Source of the DNA: Agrobacterium tumefaciens
GTDB taxonomy: Bacteria > Pseudomonadota > Alphaproteobacteria > Rhizobiales > Rhizobiaceae
Assembly: GCF_005221385.1 (NCBI RefSeq)
Contig: NZ_CP039903.1
Coordinates: 2,601,001-2,665,000, forward strand
Direction: 5' to 3'
DNA: 64,000 nt
This document shows, piece after piece, positions 1-9,694 of this stretch. Every line of letters starts with the position of its first letter. Position 1 is the stretch's first letter. Below the pieces are notes generated by a model. The model did not search any database. It saw only the letters and a list, made by a program, of their open reading frames with translations, and had not been told where the DNA came from. The position numbers and the translations under genes are program-made.

Positions 1-937
1 TGGACGTGGTGCGCCCGCAGCCGGGACATGCCGCAACGACCGGAATGAATTGCCGGAAGCCCATGACCTGCAGCAATTCCTGCGCCACCTGCACCTCGCG
101 GGTGCGGTCGCCATTCGGCTCCGGCGTCAGCGACACGCGGATCGTATCGCCGATGCCGTGCTGCAAGACGTAACCCATGGCGGCAGACGAGGCGACGATG
201 CCCTTGGAACCCATGCCGGCTTCGGTCAAGCCCAGATGCAGGGCGTGGTTGGAGCGCTCCGACAACATGGAATAAACGGCGATCAGGTCCTGCACCTGGC
301 TGACCTTGGCCGACAGGATGATGCGGTTGCGCGGCAGGCCGATCTCTTCGGCAAGCTCGGCGGAAATCAGCGCCGACTGGACGATGGCCTCACGCGTGAC
401 CTGACGGGCGGAGAGCGGAAAACCCTCTTCCTTGTTACGGTCCATCAGCGTGGTCAGCAATTCCTGATCGAGCGACCCCCAGTTGACGCCGATGCGGACG
501 GGCTTGTCATAACGGATCGCCATTTCGACGATTTCGCCGAACTGCTTGTCCTTCTTGTCCTTGAAACCGACATTGCCGGGATTGATGCGGTATTTCGCCA
601 GCGCCTCGGCGCAGGCCGGATGATCGGCCAGAAGCTTGTGACCGATATAATGGAAATCGCCGATCAGCGGCACATCCATGCCGAGACGCAGCAGCCGCTC
701 GCGGATTTTCGGCACGGCGGCAGCGCTCTCGTCGCGGTCAACGGTAATACGCACCATTTCCGAACCGGCCTGGAAAAGTGCCGCCACTTGGCTGACGGTG
801 GCGTCGATATCCGCGGTATCGGTATTGGTCATCGACTGCACGACGACGGGCGCACCGCCACCGACGATGACGCCGCCCACGTCGACGGCGACGGATGCGC
901 GGCGGGGCTTTGGATCGTAATCGGCGTGTGACGTCAT
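1..937 (-). CDS. ispG: 4-hydroxy-3-methylbut-2-enyl diphosphate synthase IspG (GcpE), 3' end outside window
   Basis: This is the N-terminal 312 codons of IspG, which converts methylerythritol cyclodiphosphate to HMBPP in the MEP isoprenoid pathway using a 4Fe-4S cluster. The ATG at 937 opens [20 protein letters not shown]. It is followed by the TIM-barrel signatures [26 protein letters not shown] and [15 protein letters not shown], as in the family. The first two cluster cysteines are visible in CPGCGRTTS at the window edge; the third cysteine and the glutamate lie beyond base 1. The gene reads through the edge without a stop, so it is truncated by the window and not broken. Confidence 0.96.
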   Translation of the reverse strand, partial: MTSHADYDPKPRRASVAVDVGGVIVGGGAPVVVQSMTNTDTADIDATVSQVAALFQAGSEMVRITVDRDESAAAVPKIRERLLRLGMDVPLIGDFHYIGHKLLADHPACAEALAKYRINPGNVGFKDKKDKQFGEIVEMAIRYDKPVRIGVNWGSLDQELLTTLMDRNKEEGFPLSARQVTREAIVQSALISAELAEEIGLPRNRIILSAKVSQVQDLIAVYSMLSERSNHALHLGLTEAGMGSKGIVASSAAMGYVLQHGIGDTIRVSLTPEPNGDRTREVQVAQELLQVMGFRQFIPVVAACPGCGRTTS

Positions 938-1057
938 GGCGGTCTCTGGAGCTTGCGGCAAGGTCTGGCAATTGAGGTGAAACAAGGGGGCCTGCTTGTC
1001 AACACCCAACGCATAAGAGCTTCTACTTTACCGCAATCATGGCAAAATTCGAGACGC

Positions 1058-2248
1058 CTATTCTTTCCCAGCTCCATCCGCATGTCGGGCGAGCCGCGAA
1101 AGCAGCAAAACTACCACATGCAACAAAGGCAGCGCGAGGAAGACACTGGCGAGGCCCGTATGTTCGGCAATGAAACCGATGGCGGACGGCGCCACCAGAA
1201 TGCCGGAGTACCCCATGGTGGTGACGACGGAAAGCCCGATTCCCGGCGCCAGCCCCGGCATGTTGCCCGCCGCCGAAAAGGCGATGGGCACCATGTTGGA
1301 AATGCCGATGCCGGCAATGGCGAAGCCGATAATCACGAAAGTGGAGCTTCCCGCAAGACCGGCAATCAAAAGACCGGTGATCGACATGACCGAGCAGAAC
1401 CGCAGGGTGTTGACCGCACCGAACCGGTCACGCACCAGATCGCCGGCAAAACGCATGGCCGCCATGGTCATGGAGAAAGCCGCAAAGGCAAAACCGGACT
1501 GCGAGACGGAAGCCCCCAGTTCATTGCGCAGATAAAGCGCACCCCAATCGAGGATGGCACCCTCCGGCACCATAGAAAACAGAGCCATCAGGCCGATGAT
1601 CCACGGCAGCGGCGTCAGCGGCAAGCCGCCTTTCGGACGTTCAGCCTCGGCATGCGGACGATCCGCGAGAACCCGCGGCCAGGCAATAACCAGCAAAACA
1701 AGCGCGATGACGGTCAACGCAATGGCATGGCCCTGTACACCGATTGCCGTGATGAGATAACCGCCAAGACCGGCCCCGATCAGGCCGCCAAGGCTCCAGA
1801 AGGCGTGGCAGGACGACATGATCGCCCGGCGCATGTCCCGCTCCACTGCCACGGCATTGGCGTTCATGGCGACATCCATCGCCCCCGTGAGACCGCCAAA
1901 CAGGAAGACTGCGATCACACCCGCCCAGATCGTGCTGGCCCAGGAGATGAAAAGCAGTGTCGGCAAGAAGATCGCCGCAGTGACGAGGCTCACCGTACGC
2001 GAACCGAAACGGGCGATCTGCGAACCGGCAATCGGCATGAAAACCAGCGAACCGATACCGAAAACCAGAATGATCAGGCCAAGCGCGCTTTCACTGAGCG
2101 ACAGGCGCGCCGCAAATTCCGGAATCTTGGGCGCCCAGGACCCCATCATGAAACCGTTCATCAAAAACAGCAGGGAGACACCCAGCCTGTGCCGCGTCAG
2201 ATAGGATGAGCGAATGCCTGTCGGCGAAAATGTCGTGGGGCCATTCAT
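1058..2248 (-). CDS. MFS transporter, YbjJ/fucose-permease-like
   Basis: This is a 396-residue, roughly 12-helix major facilitator. The start chosen is ATG 2248 (MNGPTTFSPTGIRSSYL), because GAAGGA stands about 10 bases upstream; an ATG at 2275 would overlap the preceding gene. The N-terminal half carries the stretch MNGFMMGSWAPKIPEFAARL typical of the sugar-like or unknown-substrate branch of MFS. The GXXXAXXXGXR-type loop is represented by AGSQIARFGSRTVSL. It lies 13 bases after the DeoR-type regulator on the same strand, so the two are probably one operon and the regulator probably controls the transporter. The substrate cannot be read from the sequence; DeoR association suggests a sugar or phosphosugar-linked compound. 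Confidence 0.88.
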   Translation of the reverse strand: MNGPTTFSPTGIRSSYLTRHRLGVSLLFLMNGFMMGSWAPKIPEFAARLSLSESALGLIILVFGIGSLVFMPIAGSQIARFGSRTVSLVTAAIFLPTLLFISWASTIWAGVIAVFLFGGLTGAMDVAMNANAVAVERDMRRAIMSSCHAFWSLGGLIGAGLGGYLITAIGVQGHAIALTVIALVLLVIAWPRVLADRPHAEAERPKGGLPLTPLPWIIGLMALFSMVPEGAILDWGALYLRNELGASVSQSGFAFAAFSMTMAAMRFAGDLVRDRFGAVNTLRFCSVMSITGLLIAGLAGSSTFVIIGFAIAGIGISNMVPIAFSAAGNMPGLAPGIGLSVVTTMGYSGILVAPSAIGFIAEHTGLASVFLALPLLHVVVLLLSRLARHADGAGKE

Positions 2249-2261
2249 CGGCAATATTCCT

Positions 2262-3062
2262 TCAGACTTGACCATGAGAAAACTGAGCGACGTCATCGTC
2301 GCCGCAATGAACCTGCACGCCTTTTCCCGACAGCGCCTCCACCAGTGCGGGGTCGGCATCCCGTTCCAGCACAAGGGAAAGAGGTGGGGAAAAATCATGC
2401 ACGTGAAAAGCTGCCCTGTGGCCAAGCTTTTCCGTGGTGATTGCGGCGACAATCCGCTGGCTGGCGCTGCAGGCGAGCCGCTTGAACACCGCATCCTCGA
2501 AAACATCGGCCGAAAGGCCCGTCTCGGCCGCAACGCCGCAGACACCGAGAATACAGAGATCGGGCCGCATCAGTTCAAGCTGCCTGAGCGCCATGGCGTC
2601 GATTGCAGCGCCGACAGCCGGATCGACCTTGCCGCCGATCAGCACAAGATCGATATCGGCCCGCCCCGTCAGTTCGGCGGCTATCGCGGGCGTATTCGTC
2701 ACCACCGTCAACTTGAGACCGGCGGGAATGGCTCTTGCGACAGCGAGGTTAGTGGAGCCGGCATCGATGAAAACGACCATGCCCGGATCGAGAAGCGGGA
2801 TGACAGCACGCGCCAGCAGGGCCTTGCGATCGGCATCTTCGGCAATTCGCGTCTTCAGCGGCACCGTCGTACTATCAGAGAGCAGCGCTCCACCATAAAC
2901 CCGCAGGCATTCGCCCCGCGCCGCCATCTCGCGCAGGTCGCGGCGCACCGTATCTTCGGAAACACCGAAGTTCTGGGCAAGATCCTGCGCAAGCACGCGG
3001 CCGCTTTGCCGCAACTGCGCTAGGATGAGCGCCTGCCGCTCACTGACAAAATGATCGCTCAT
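2262..3062 (-). CDS. DeoR-family transcriptional regulator
   Basis: The protein has 266 residues. Residues 1-58 form the DeoR winged helix-turn-helix (SERQALILAQLRQSGRVLAQ, then FGVSEDTVRRDLREMAARG and the wing LRVYGGALL). The rest is the DeoRC sensor domain, an isomerase-like fold that binds phosphorylated sugars, with the family elements VFIDAGSTNLAVARA, VVTNTPAIAAEL and LIGGKVDPAVGA. It is upstream of, and close to, the MFS transporter gene. The short promoter region 3063-3110 contains two ATGCATA copies 30 bases apart that could be its operator. The effector is unknown. Confidence 0.93.
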   Translation of the reverse strand: MSDHFVSERQALILAQLRQSGRVLAQDLAQNFGVSEDTVRRDLREMAARGECLRVYGGALLSDSTTVPLKTRIAEDADRKALLARAVIPLLDPGMVVFIDAGSTNLAVARAIPAGLKLTVVTNTPAIAAELTGRADIDLVLIGGKVDPAVGAAIDAMALRQLELMRPDLCILGVCGVAAETGLSADVFEDAVFKRLACSASQRIVAAITTEKLGHRAAFHVHDFSPPLSLVLERDADPALVEALSGKGVQVHCGDDDVAQFSHGQV

Positions 3063-3070
3063 GGGGACTC

Positions 3071-3110
3071 ATGCATAAACAGGAATAAACGTGCACGAAC
3101 ATGCATATTC
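3071..3110. promoter_or_regulatory. Possible DeoR operator: spaced ATGCATA repeats
   Basis: ATGCATAAAC at 3071-3080 and ATGCATATTC at 3101-3110 are exactly 30 bases apart, about three helix turns, directly upstream of the DeoR-type gene. DeoR proteins often bind spaced repeats in their own promoters. The link to this regulator is inference. Confidence 0.35.
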
Positions 3111-3134
3111 GAGTTTCTGCCGAAGCGCAACAGA

Positions 3135-3161
3135 AAACGCCCGCCGAAGGGGCGGGCGTCT
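3135..3161 (-). terminator. Intrinsic terminator of pycA
   Basis: Read on the minus strand, a 9-bp GC-rich stem (ACGCCCGCC at 3137-3145 paired with GGCGGGCGT at 3151-3159) is followed by TTTTCTG. It lies just after the pycA stop codon. Confidence 0.8.
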
Positions 3162-3190
3162 GCAATCTTATTGCCGATGTAAATACGCCT

Positions 3191-6100
3191 TTATTCGGCG
3201 TAGGAGATCAACAGATCCTTCGCGTCGATCTGGTCGCCAGGACGCACCAGAACTTCAGCGACCTTGCCGTCCCGTTCGGCGTGAAGTGCGGTTTCCATCT
3301 TCATGGCCTCAATGGACAGGAGCACGTCGCCGGCCTTGACCTCCTGGCCCTGATTGATGAAGACGCGGCTGATCACGCCCGGCATCGGCGCGCCGATATG
3401 CAACACATTGCCAGGCTCGGCCTTGCGGCGCACGGCGGAACCGGAAGCGCCATGGGCGCGGTCCGGCACCTTTATGCGGCGGGGCTGACCGTTGATCTCG
3501 AAGAACACCGTCACCATGCCCTTGTCGTCAATGCCGGACGAGGCCTGATTGACGATGACAAGCGTCTTGCCGCGCTCGATATCGGCAAACAGCTCTTCAC
3601 CATCCTCCATGCCGTAGAAATAGGCATGGGTGGGCAGCACGGAAACCGGGCCGTATGTCTCGGCTGTCAGCGCAAAGTCGGTGAATACCTTCGGATACAT
3701 CAGATAAGACGCGAATTCGAAATCATCGACCTTACGCTCCAGCTTGGTTTCAATGACCTTGCGCTCCGCATCGAGATCGGCATCTTCCAGCAACGAACCG
3801 GGGCGAACCGTATAGGGGGCTTCGCCTTTCAGCGCCTTTTTCTGCAGGGCTGCCGGCCAGCCGCCCGGCGACTGTCCAAGATCGCCCTTCAGCATCGACA
3901 CCACCGAGTCCGGGAAAGACACTTCACGATCAGGGTTTTCGACATCGGCAACAGTCAGATCCTGGCTGACCATCATCAGCGCCATGTCACCAACAACCTT
4001 GGAGGACGGCGTCACCTTGACGATATCACCGAACATCCGGTTGGCGTCGGCATAGGCCTGCGCCACCTCGTGCCAGCGGCTCTCAAGACCCAGCGAACGA
4101 GCCTGCTCCTTGAGGTTGGTGAACTGGCCACCCGGCATCTCATGCAGATAGACTTCCGAGGCCGGTCCCTTCAGATCGCTTTCGAAAGCCGCATACTGGT
4201 TGCGCACGGCCTCCCAATAGAAGGAAATCCGGCGGATCCATTCGGTATCGAGACCCGTATCACGCTCCGACCCCGCCAGCGCCTCCACAATCGAGCCGAG
4301 GCATGGCTGCGACGTATTGCCGGAGAAGGCATCCATTGCGGCATCGACGGCGTCGACACCGGCATCCACAGCCGCAAGAACGGTCGCGGCGGAAATACCC
4401 GACGTATCATGGGTGTGGAAGTGGATTGGCAGACCGGTCGCCTCACGCAGCGCCTTGAACAGCACCCTGGCGGCAGCCGGTTTCAGCAGGCCTGCCATAT
4501 CCTTGACGGCGATGATATGCGCGCCAGCCTTTTCAAGCTCGGCGGCAAGGTTGGTATAATATTTGAGATCGTATTTCGGACGCGCCGAATTCAACAGATC
4601 GCCGGTATAGCAGATGGTCGCCTCGCAGAGCTTGTTCTCCTCGGCAATCGCATCCATCGATACGCGCATATTCTCCACCCAGTTCAGGCAGTCGAAGACG
4701 CGGAAAAGATCGACCCCGCCCCTTGCGGCCTGACGGACGAAATATTTGACGACATTATCAGGATAATTCTTGTATCCGACGCCGTTTGCGCCGCGCAGAA
4801 GCATCTGCAGCAGCAGGTTCGGCGCACCTTCGCGGATAAGCGCCAGACGCTCCCACGGGTCTTCGGTCAGGAAGCGCATGGAAACGTCAAACGTCGCACC
4901 ACCCCAGCATTCCAGCGACAGAAGCTGCGGCAGCGCCTTGGCGTAAACGCTGGCAACGTGGGCAATGTCATGGGTGCGAACACGGGTAGCCAGAAGCGAC
5001 TGGTGCCCGTCGCGCATGGTCGTATCGGTGACCAGCGCGCGCTTTTCATTGCGCATCCAGTCCGCAAAACCCTTCGGGCCGAGCTTGTCCAGCAGCTGCT
5101 TGGTACCGTCGGGCGTCGGCGCATCGATATAGGGCACGATGGGCTTTGCCGCCTTTTCGGACGGCCTGGCGCGACCCTTGGTTTCCGGGTGGCCGTTGAC
5201 GGTCACGTCGGCGAGATAGGTCAGAAGCTTGGTGGCGCGGTCCTGCCGCTTGACCTGCGCAAACAGTTCCGGCGTCGAATCGATGAAGCGGGTCGTATAG
5301 GTGTTGTTACGGAAGCTGTCGTGACCGATGATGGCTTCGAGGAAGGTGAGGTTGGTCGCCACGCCACGGATACGGAACTCGCGCAGCGCACGGTCCATGC
5401 GGCTGATCGCCTCGTCCGGCTGCGGCGCCCACGCGGTGACCTTCACCAGCAGTGGATCATAATAACGGGTGATGACAGCGCCCGTATATGACGTGCCGCC
5501 ATCCAGACGAATACCGAAGCCCGAAGCGGAGCGGTAGGCGGTGATGCGGCCGTAATCCGGAATGAAGTTGTGTTCCGGGTCTTCCGTGGTGATGCGGCAC
5601 TGCAGCGCATGGCCGTTGAGGCGGATATCCTCCTGTTTCGGAACGCCGGACTCCGCCGTGCCGATCGCAGCCCCTTCCAAAATGTGAATCTGCGCCTTGA
5701 CGATATCGATGCCGGTCACGACTTCGGTGACGGTATGCTCCACCTGAATGCGCGGATTGACCTCGATGAAGTAGAATTTGCCGGTATCGGCATCCATCAG
5801 ATATTCGACCGTACCGGCACCGATATAATTGGTCGCGGCTGCGATCTTCAGGGAGTAGGCCGCCAGTTCCTGACGCTGCGCTTCGCTGAGATAAGGTGCC
5901 GGCGCACGCTCGACTACCTTTTGATTGCGACGCTGGATCGAACAATCGCGCTCGAACAGATGCACGACGTTCCCATGCGTGTCGCCGAGAACCTGGCTCT
6001 CGACGTGGCGGGCGCGCTCTACCAGCTTTTCGAGATAGACCTCGTCCTTGCCGAAAGCGGCCTTCGCCTCGCGCTTGGCCTCGGTGACCTCGCGGGCGAG

Positions 6101-6652
6101 ATCCTCCTTTTTGCGGATGGCGCGCATACCGCGTCCGCCGCCGCCCCAGGAGGCCTTCAGCATAACGGGATAGCCGATCTCCTCGGCCATGCGCTCCACT
6201 TCCGATATATCGTCCGGCAGCGGATCGGTGGCGGGAACGACGGGCACATCAACCGAAATCGCCAGATTGCGGGCAGCCACCTTGTTGCCGAGCTGGCGCA
6301 TCGTATCAGCAGTCGGTCCAATGAAGGTTATGCCGGCCTTGTTGCAGGCCTCCACGAATTCAGGACTTTCGGATAGAAGGCCATAACCGGGATGGATAGC
6401 ATCCGCTCCAGAAAGCCTGGCCACGCGGATGACCTCCTCGATCGAAAGATAACTCTCGATCGGCCCCATATCCTTGGCGAGATGTGGCCCCCTGCCGACC
6501 TGATAGGATTCATCCGCCTTGAAGCGGTGCAAAGACAGCTTGTCTTCTTCCGCCCAAATCGCAACGGTTTTTATCCCAAGCTCGTTGGCTGCCCGGAAAA
6601 CGCGGATCGCTATTTCGGATCGGTTGGCAACAAGTATTTTCGATATTTTCAA
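3191..6652 (-). CDS. pycA: Pyruvate carboxylase
   Basis: This biotin enzyme carboxylates pyruvate to oxaloacetate, replenishing the TCA cycle. It is single-chain, 1153 residues with the start used here, as is usual in rhizobia. In order it has a biotin carboxylase domain (KILVANRSEIAIRVFRAANE, then the ATP-grasp loop SWGGGGRGMRAI), a carboxyltransferase barrel from about residue 530 (VTDTTMRDGHQSLLATRVRT), the PYC-specific domain, and a C-terminal biotinyl domain with the biotin lysine in EAMKMETAL. The start is taken as TTG 6652, because GGGGAG precedes it by 6 bases and MKISKILVANR matches family N termini. A second TTG at 6673 would add 7 residues and has no good ribosome site. Confidence 0.97.
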   Translation of the reverse strand: MKISKILVANRSEIAIRVFRAANELGIKTVAIWAEEDKLSLHRFKADESYQVGRGPHLAKDMGPIESYLSIEEVIRVARLSGADAIHPGYGLLSESPEFVEACNKAGITFIGPTADTMRQLGNKVAARNLAISVDVPVVPATDPLPDDISEVERMAEEIGYPVMLKASWGGGGRGMRAIRKKEDLAREVTEAKREAKAAFGKDEVYLEKLVERARHVESQVLGDTHGNVVHLFERDCSIQRRNQKVVERAPAPYLSEAQRQELAAYSLKIAAATNYIGAGTVEYLMDADTGKFYFIEVNPRIQVEHTVTEVVTGIDIVKAQIHILEGAAIGTAESGVPKQEDIRLNGHALQCRITTEDPEHNFIPDYGRITAYRSASGFGIRLDGGTSYTGAVITRYYDPLLVKVTAWAPQPDEAISRMDRALREFRIRGVATNLTFLEAIIGHDSFRNNTYTTRFIDSTPELFAQVKRQDRATKLLTYLADVTVNGHPETKGRARPSEKAAKPIVPYIDAPTPDGTKQLLDKLGPKGFADWMRNEKRALVTDTTMRDGHQSLLATRVRTHDIAHVASVYAKALPQLLSLECWGGATFDVSMRFLTEDPWERLALIREGAPNLLLQMLLRGANGVGYKNYPDNVVKYFVRQAARGGVDLFRVFDCLNWVENMRVSMDAIAEENKLCEATICYTGDLLNSARPKYDLKYYTNLAAELEKAGAHIIAVKDMAGLLKPAAARVLFKALREATGLPIHFHTHDTSGISAATVLAAVDAGVDAVDAAMDAFSGNTSQPCLGSIVEALAGSERDTGLDTEWIRRISFYWEAVRNQYAAFESDLKGPASEVYLHEMPGGQFTNLKEQARSLGLESRWHEVAQAYADANRMFGDIVKVTPSSKVVGDMALMMVSQDLTVADVENPDREVSFPDSVVSMLKGDLGQSPGGWPAALQKKALKGEAPYTVRPGSLLEDADLDAERKVIETKLERKVDDFEFASYLMYPKVFTDFALTAETYGPVSVLPTHAYFYGMEDGEELFADIERGKTLVIVNQASSGIDDKGMVTVFFEINGQPRRIKVPDRAHGASGSAVRRKAEPGNVLHIGAPMPGVISRVFINQGQEVKAGDVLLSIEAMKMETALHAERDGKVAEVLVRPGDQIDAKDLLISYAE

Positions 6653-6758
6653 GACGGTCTCCCCACACGCCAAAACAAAATTTCTGCTGCACTGCGGAAT
6701 TAAGCAGCAAAACCCGGTCTTGGAAAGGGCAATTCGGGAGAGAACCGTCCTGTCGACG

Positions 6759-7496
6759 TTAGCTCAACAGGCCATGACGAAAAGCAAGTGCTACGGTATG
6801 CTGCCGGTTCTTGGCGCTGAAACGGCGCTGGATTCCATTGATATACCAGTCGACCGTATGGTTGGAGATCGATAGCTGGCGTCCAATTTCGGTGGAGGTC
6901 ATGCCGTCCGCCATCAGCGTCAGCACTTCCATTTCACGCCTCGTCAACTCCAGAGCGGAAACGTCAGGGGCATTACTGAGACCATGGGCCTGACCGGAAA
7001 GATCAAGCAGGCGCCAGAACACTGCACGTGTCGCCGCATCAAGCAGTTCGACCTGCAGTGACGGCAATTGCCGGTCCTGGCCGCCAATGAAGACCGCGCC
7101 GATAAACCCCGCGCGGCCGTGCACCGGAAAGGCGTAACCACCCTGCAGACCATAACGGCCGGCATCGTGAAAAAAGACGCTCGCCCTTTTTCGGTGCATC
7201 GCACGCGGCAATCCTTCCAGCGCTTCTTTCCATTGAAATGGCTTGTGCACCATGCCGATCACCTTGCGGACGGGATCGACGAGATTGTATTTTTTGGCCC
7301 TATAGACCTCGAGCCAGCCGTCAGGCAGATGTTGTGCGAGAACCTGACCGGTGGAGGCGATCTCACCCGTCATCCGCCTGCTGATGAGGAAATATTCGAA
7401 ACCATATTCGCGAATGAGCGTGGCAAATTCGGTGCGAACGCGATCGGCGTTTCCCGCCTGGTAACACGCAGAGATGAAATGAAGAATATCGTGCAT
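6759..7496 (-). CDS. LuxR-family regulator with autoinducer-binding domain (LuxR solo)
   Basis: From ATG 7496 the protein has 245 residues. Residues about 10-160 form the autoinducer-binding domain, with the conserved aromatic/acid pattern GWLEVYRAKKYNLVDPV, PFQW and GYAFPVHGRAGFIGAVF. Residues about 180-240 form the LuxR-type HTH (ELTRREMEVLTLMADGMTST, then EIGRQLSISNHTVDWYINGI). No luxI-type synthase is in the window, so it is a solo that may sense an acyl-homoserine lactone made elsewhere or another ligand. A longer start at 7565 adds 23 residues with no family resemblance; neither start has a strong ribosome site. The gene diverges from chvA, with 338 bases between the two start codons. 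Confidence 0.9.
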   Translation of the reverse strand: MHDILHFISACYQAGNADRVRTEFATLIREYGFEYFLISRRMTGEIASTGQVLAQHLPDGWLEVYRAKKYNLVDPVRKVIGMVHKPFQWKEALEGLPRAMHRKRASVFFHDAGRYGLQGGYAFPVHGRAGFIGAVFIGGQDRQLPSLQVELLDAATRAVFWRLLDLSGQAHGLSNAPDVSALELTRREMEVLTLMADGMTSTEIGRQLSISNHTVDWYINGIQRRFSAKNRQHTVALAFRHGLLS

Positions 7497-7834
7497 AAAG
7501 ACACAGGGTCCGGAGCTTGACTTAAAAGGGATGGCACGAAGGACATGGTCCCGCGATGACGTCATGTTACTCGGGCGCCGGTCGGTTCAGATTGAACATA
7601 TCGTCGTTAGCAATCCCTGAAACGAAGATGCGAAATCTTGTGACAGCGTCCCAGAAACATCGGGTTCGGTTTTTTTTCGGTTCGCACGCGCGGTCAATTT
7701 GTTAAGCCGCCATTCAGACAGAAAGAGCGATAATTACACAAATTTCGCCGTCTCATGCAACCTTGCTAAAGTAGCATGGCGTTGAGGCCGAACAATTAAC
7801 CGCTCGAAAAAGACGCTCGGACTGGATTGAAAAT

Positions 7835-9598
7835 TTGACCTTGTTTCAGGTTTACACACGCGCTCTGCGCTATCTGACCGTTCATAAATGGCGGGTGACG
7901 GTGGTCGTCATCGCCAACGTCATTCTTGCAGCGATCACCATCGCCGAACCGGTGCTGTTCGGCCGGATCATCGACGCCATTTCCTCCGGCACCAATGTTA
8001 CGCCTATCCTCATTTTGTGGGCGGGCTTCGGCGTCTTCAACACCGTCGCTTACGTCGCGGTCGCCCGCGAGGCCGACCGGCTGGCGCATGGCCGGCGTGC
8101 GACATTGCTGACGGAAGCCTTCGGTCGCATCATTTCGATGCCGCTTTCCTGGCACCATCTGCGCGGCACGTCCAACGCCCTGCATACCCTGCTGCGCGCC
8201 AGCGAGACGCTCTTTGGCCTCTGGCTGGAATTCATGCGCACCCATCTGGCCACCTTCGTGGCGCTGGTGCTGCTCATCCCGACAGCCATGGCAATGGACC
8301 TGCGCCTCAGCTTCGTGCTGATTGGCCTCGGCATCGTCTACTGGTTCATCGGCAAATGGGTGATGGGCCGCACCAAGGATGGCCAGGCTTCGGTCGAAGA
8401 GCATTATCACAGCGTTTTTGCCCATGTCAGCGATTCCATCAGCAACGTGTCGGTGCTGCACAGCTACAACCGCATCGAAGCTGAAACGAAAGCGCTGAAA
8501 TCCTTCACCGAAAAACTGCTGAGCGCCCAATACCCTGTTCTCGACTGGTGGGCTTTCGCCAGCGCGCTCAATCGCACGGCCTCCACCGTTTCGATGATGA
8601 TCATTCTCGTCATCGGTACCGTGCTGGTGAAGAACGGCGAATTGCGCGTCGGCGACGTTATCGCCTTCATCGGTTTTGCCAATCTCCTGATTGGCAGGCT
8701 GGACCAGATGCGCCAGTTCGTGACGCAGATTTTCGAAGCCCGCGCCAAGCTTGAAGATTTCTTCGTGCTGGAAGATTCCGTCAAGGAACGGGAAGAACCG
8801 GGCGACGCCCGCGAATTGTCGAATGTCTCCGGCACCGTGGAGTTCCGCAACATCAATTTCGGTTTTGCCAACACCAAGCAGGGCGTTCACGACGTCTCGT
8901 TTACGGCCAAAGCCGGAGAAACCATCGCCATCGTCGGGCCAACCGGCGCCGGAAAGACCACGCTCATCAACCTGTTGCAGCGCGTCTATGATCCGGATTC
9001 CGGCCAGATCCTGATTGATGGAACCGATATTTCGACGGTAACAAAGAACTCGCTCCGCAACTCCATCGCGACCGTGTTCCAGGATGCCGGTCTGCTCAAC
9101 CGTTCTATCCGCGAAAACATTCGCCTCGGTCGCGAATCGGCAACCGATGCGGAAGTGGTGGAAGCGGCGGCAGCAGCTGCAGCAACGGATTTCATCGACA
9201 GCCGTATTACCGGCTACCTGACGCAGGTCGGCGAACGCGGTAACCGCCTGTCCGGCGGTGAACGCCAGCGCATCGCCATCGCCCGCGCTATTCTGAAGAA
9301 CGCGCCCATTCTGGTTCTCGACGAGGCGACCAGCGCGCTGGACGTGGAAACGGAAGCCCGCGTGAAGGCCGCCGTGGATGCGCTGAGAAAGAACCGCACG
9401 ACCTTCATCATCGCCCACCGCCTTTCCACGGTTCGCGACGCCGATCTCGTGCTGTTCCTCGATCAGGGTCGCATCATCGAAAAGGGTACTTTCGATGAGC
9501 TGAGCCAGCGCGGCGGACGCTTCACCTCTCTGCTGCGCACCAGCGGCCTGCTGACGGAAGACGAAGGCCAGCCCCGGCCAAAGGCCATAGCGTCCTGA
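7835..9598 (+). CDS. chvA: Cyclic beta-1,2-glucan ABC exporter ChvA (NdvA)
   Basis: This exporter moves cyclic beta-1,2-glucan made by ChvB from cytosol to periplasm, which is needed for osmoadaptation and for attachment and virulence in Agrobacterium. It has 587 residues starting at TTG 7835 (MTLFQVYTRALRYLTVHKWR). It is a half-transporter with about six N-terminal membrane helices fused to an ATPase domain: Walker A GPTGAGKTTL at about 368-377, signature LSGGERQR at about 472, Walker B ILVLDEATSALD, and the H-loop in FIIAHRLST. It converges with the small gene at 9695 and with chvB. A strong terminator follows the stop. Confidence 0.97.
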   Translation: MTLFQVYTRALRYLTVHKWRVTVVVIANVILAAITIAEPVLFGRIIDAISSGTNVTPILILWAGFGVFNTVAYVAVAREADRLAHGRRATLLTEAFGRIISMPLSWHHLRGTSNALHTLLRASETLFGLWLEFMRTHLATFVALVLLIPTAMAMDLRLSFVLIGLGIVYWFIGKWVMGRTKDGQASVEEHYHSVFAHVSDSISNVSVLHSYNRIEAETKALKSFTEKLLSAQYPVLDWWAFASALNRTASTVSMMIILVIGTVLVKNGELRVGDVIAFIGFANLLIGRLDQMRQFVTQIFEARAKLEDFFVLEDSVKEREEPGDARELSNVSGTVEFRNINFGFANTKQGVHDVSFTAKAGETIAIVGPTGAGKTTLINLLQRVYDPDSGQILIDGTDISTVTKNSLRNSIATVFQDAGLLNRSIRENIRLGRESATDAEVVEAAAAAAATDFIDSRITGYLTQVGERGNRLSGGERQRIAIARAILKNAPILVLDEATSALDVETEARVKAAVDALRKNRTTFIIAHRLSTVRDADLVLFLDQGRIIEKGTFDELSQRGGRFTSLLRTSGLLTEDEGQPRPKAIAS

Positions 9599-9620
9599 CG
9601 CTCTGGCGAACGGAATACGG

Positions 9621-9656
9621 AAAGGGCGGACAACTTGTTGTCCGCCCTTTTTCTTT
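9621..9656 (+). terminator. Intrinsic terminator of chvA
   Basis: A perfect 13-bp stem (AAAGGGCGGACAA and TTGTCCGCCCTTT) with a CTTG loop is followed by TTCTTT, 22 bases after the chvA stop. Confidence 0.92.
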
Positions 9657-9694
9657 GTTCGCTGCCCGACGGCCGTGTCAGATCACAGGTCAGC

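Noticed and set aside
50..931. Plus-strand 293-codon frame at the left edge
   Set aside because: It is antisense to ispG, whose conserved motifs and iron-sulfur cysteines are clear on the minus strand.
3101..5491. A 796-codon plus-strand open frame opposite pycA
   Set aside because: It lies wholly antisense to well-conserved carboxyltransferase and biotinyl domains, has no ribosome site, and is explained by codon bias.
6685..6709. TGCTGC/GCAGCA dyad between luxR-type gene and pycA as a terminator
   Set aside because: The stem is only 6 bp with a 13-base loop. The downstream T-rich stretch on the minus strand is suggestive, but the structure is too weak to call.
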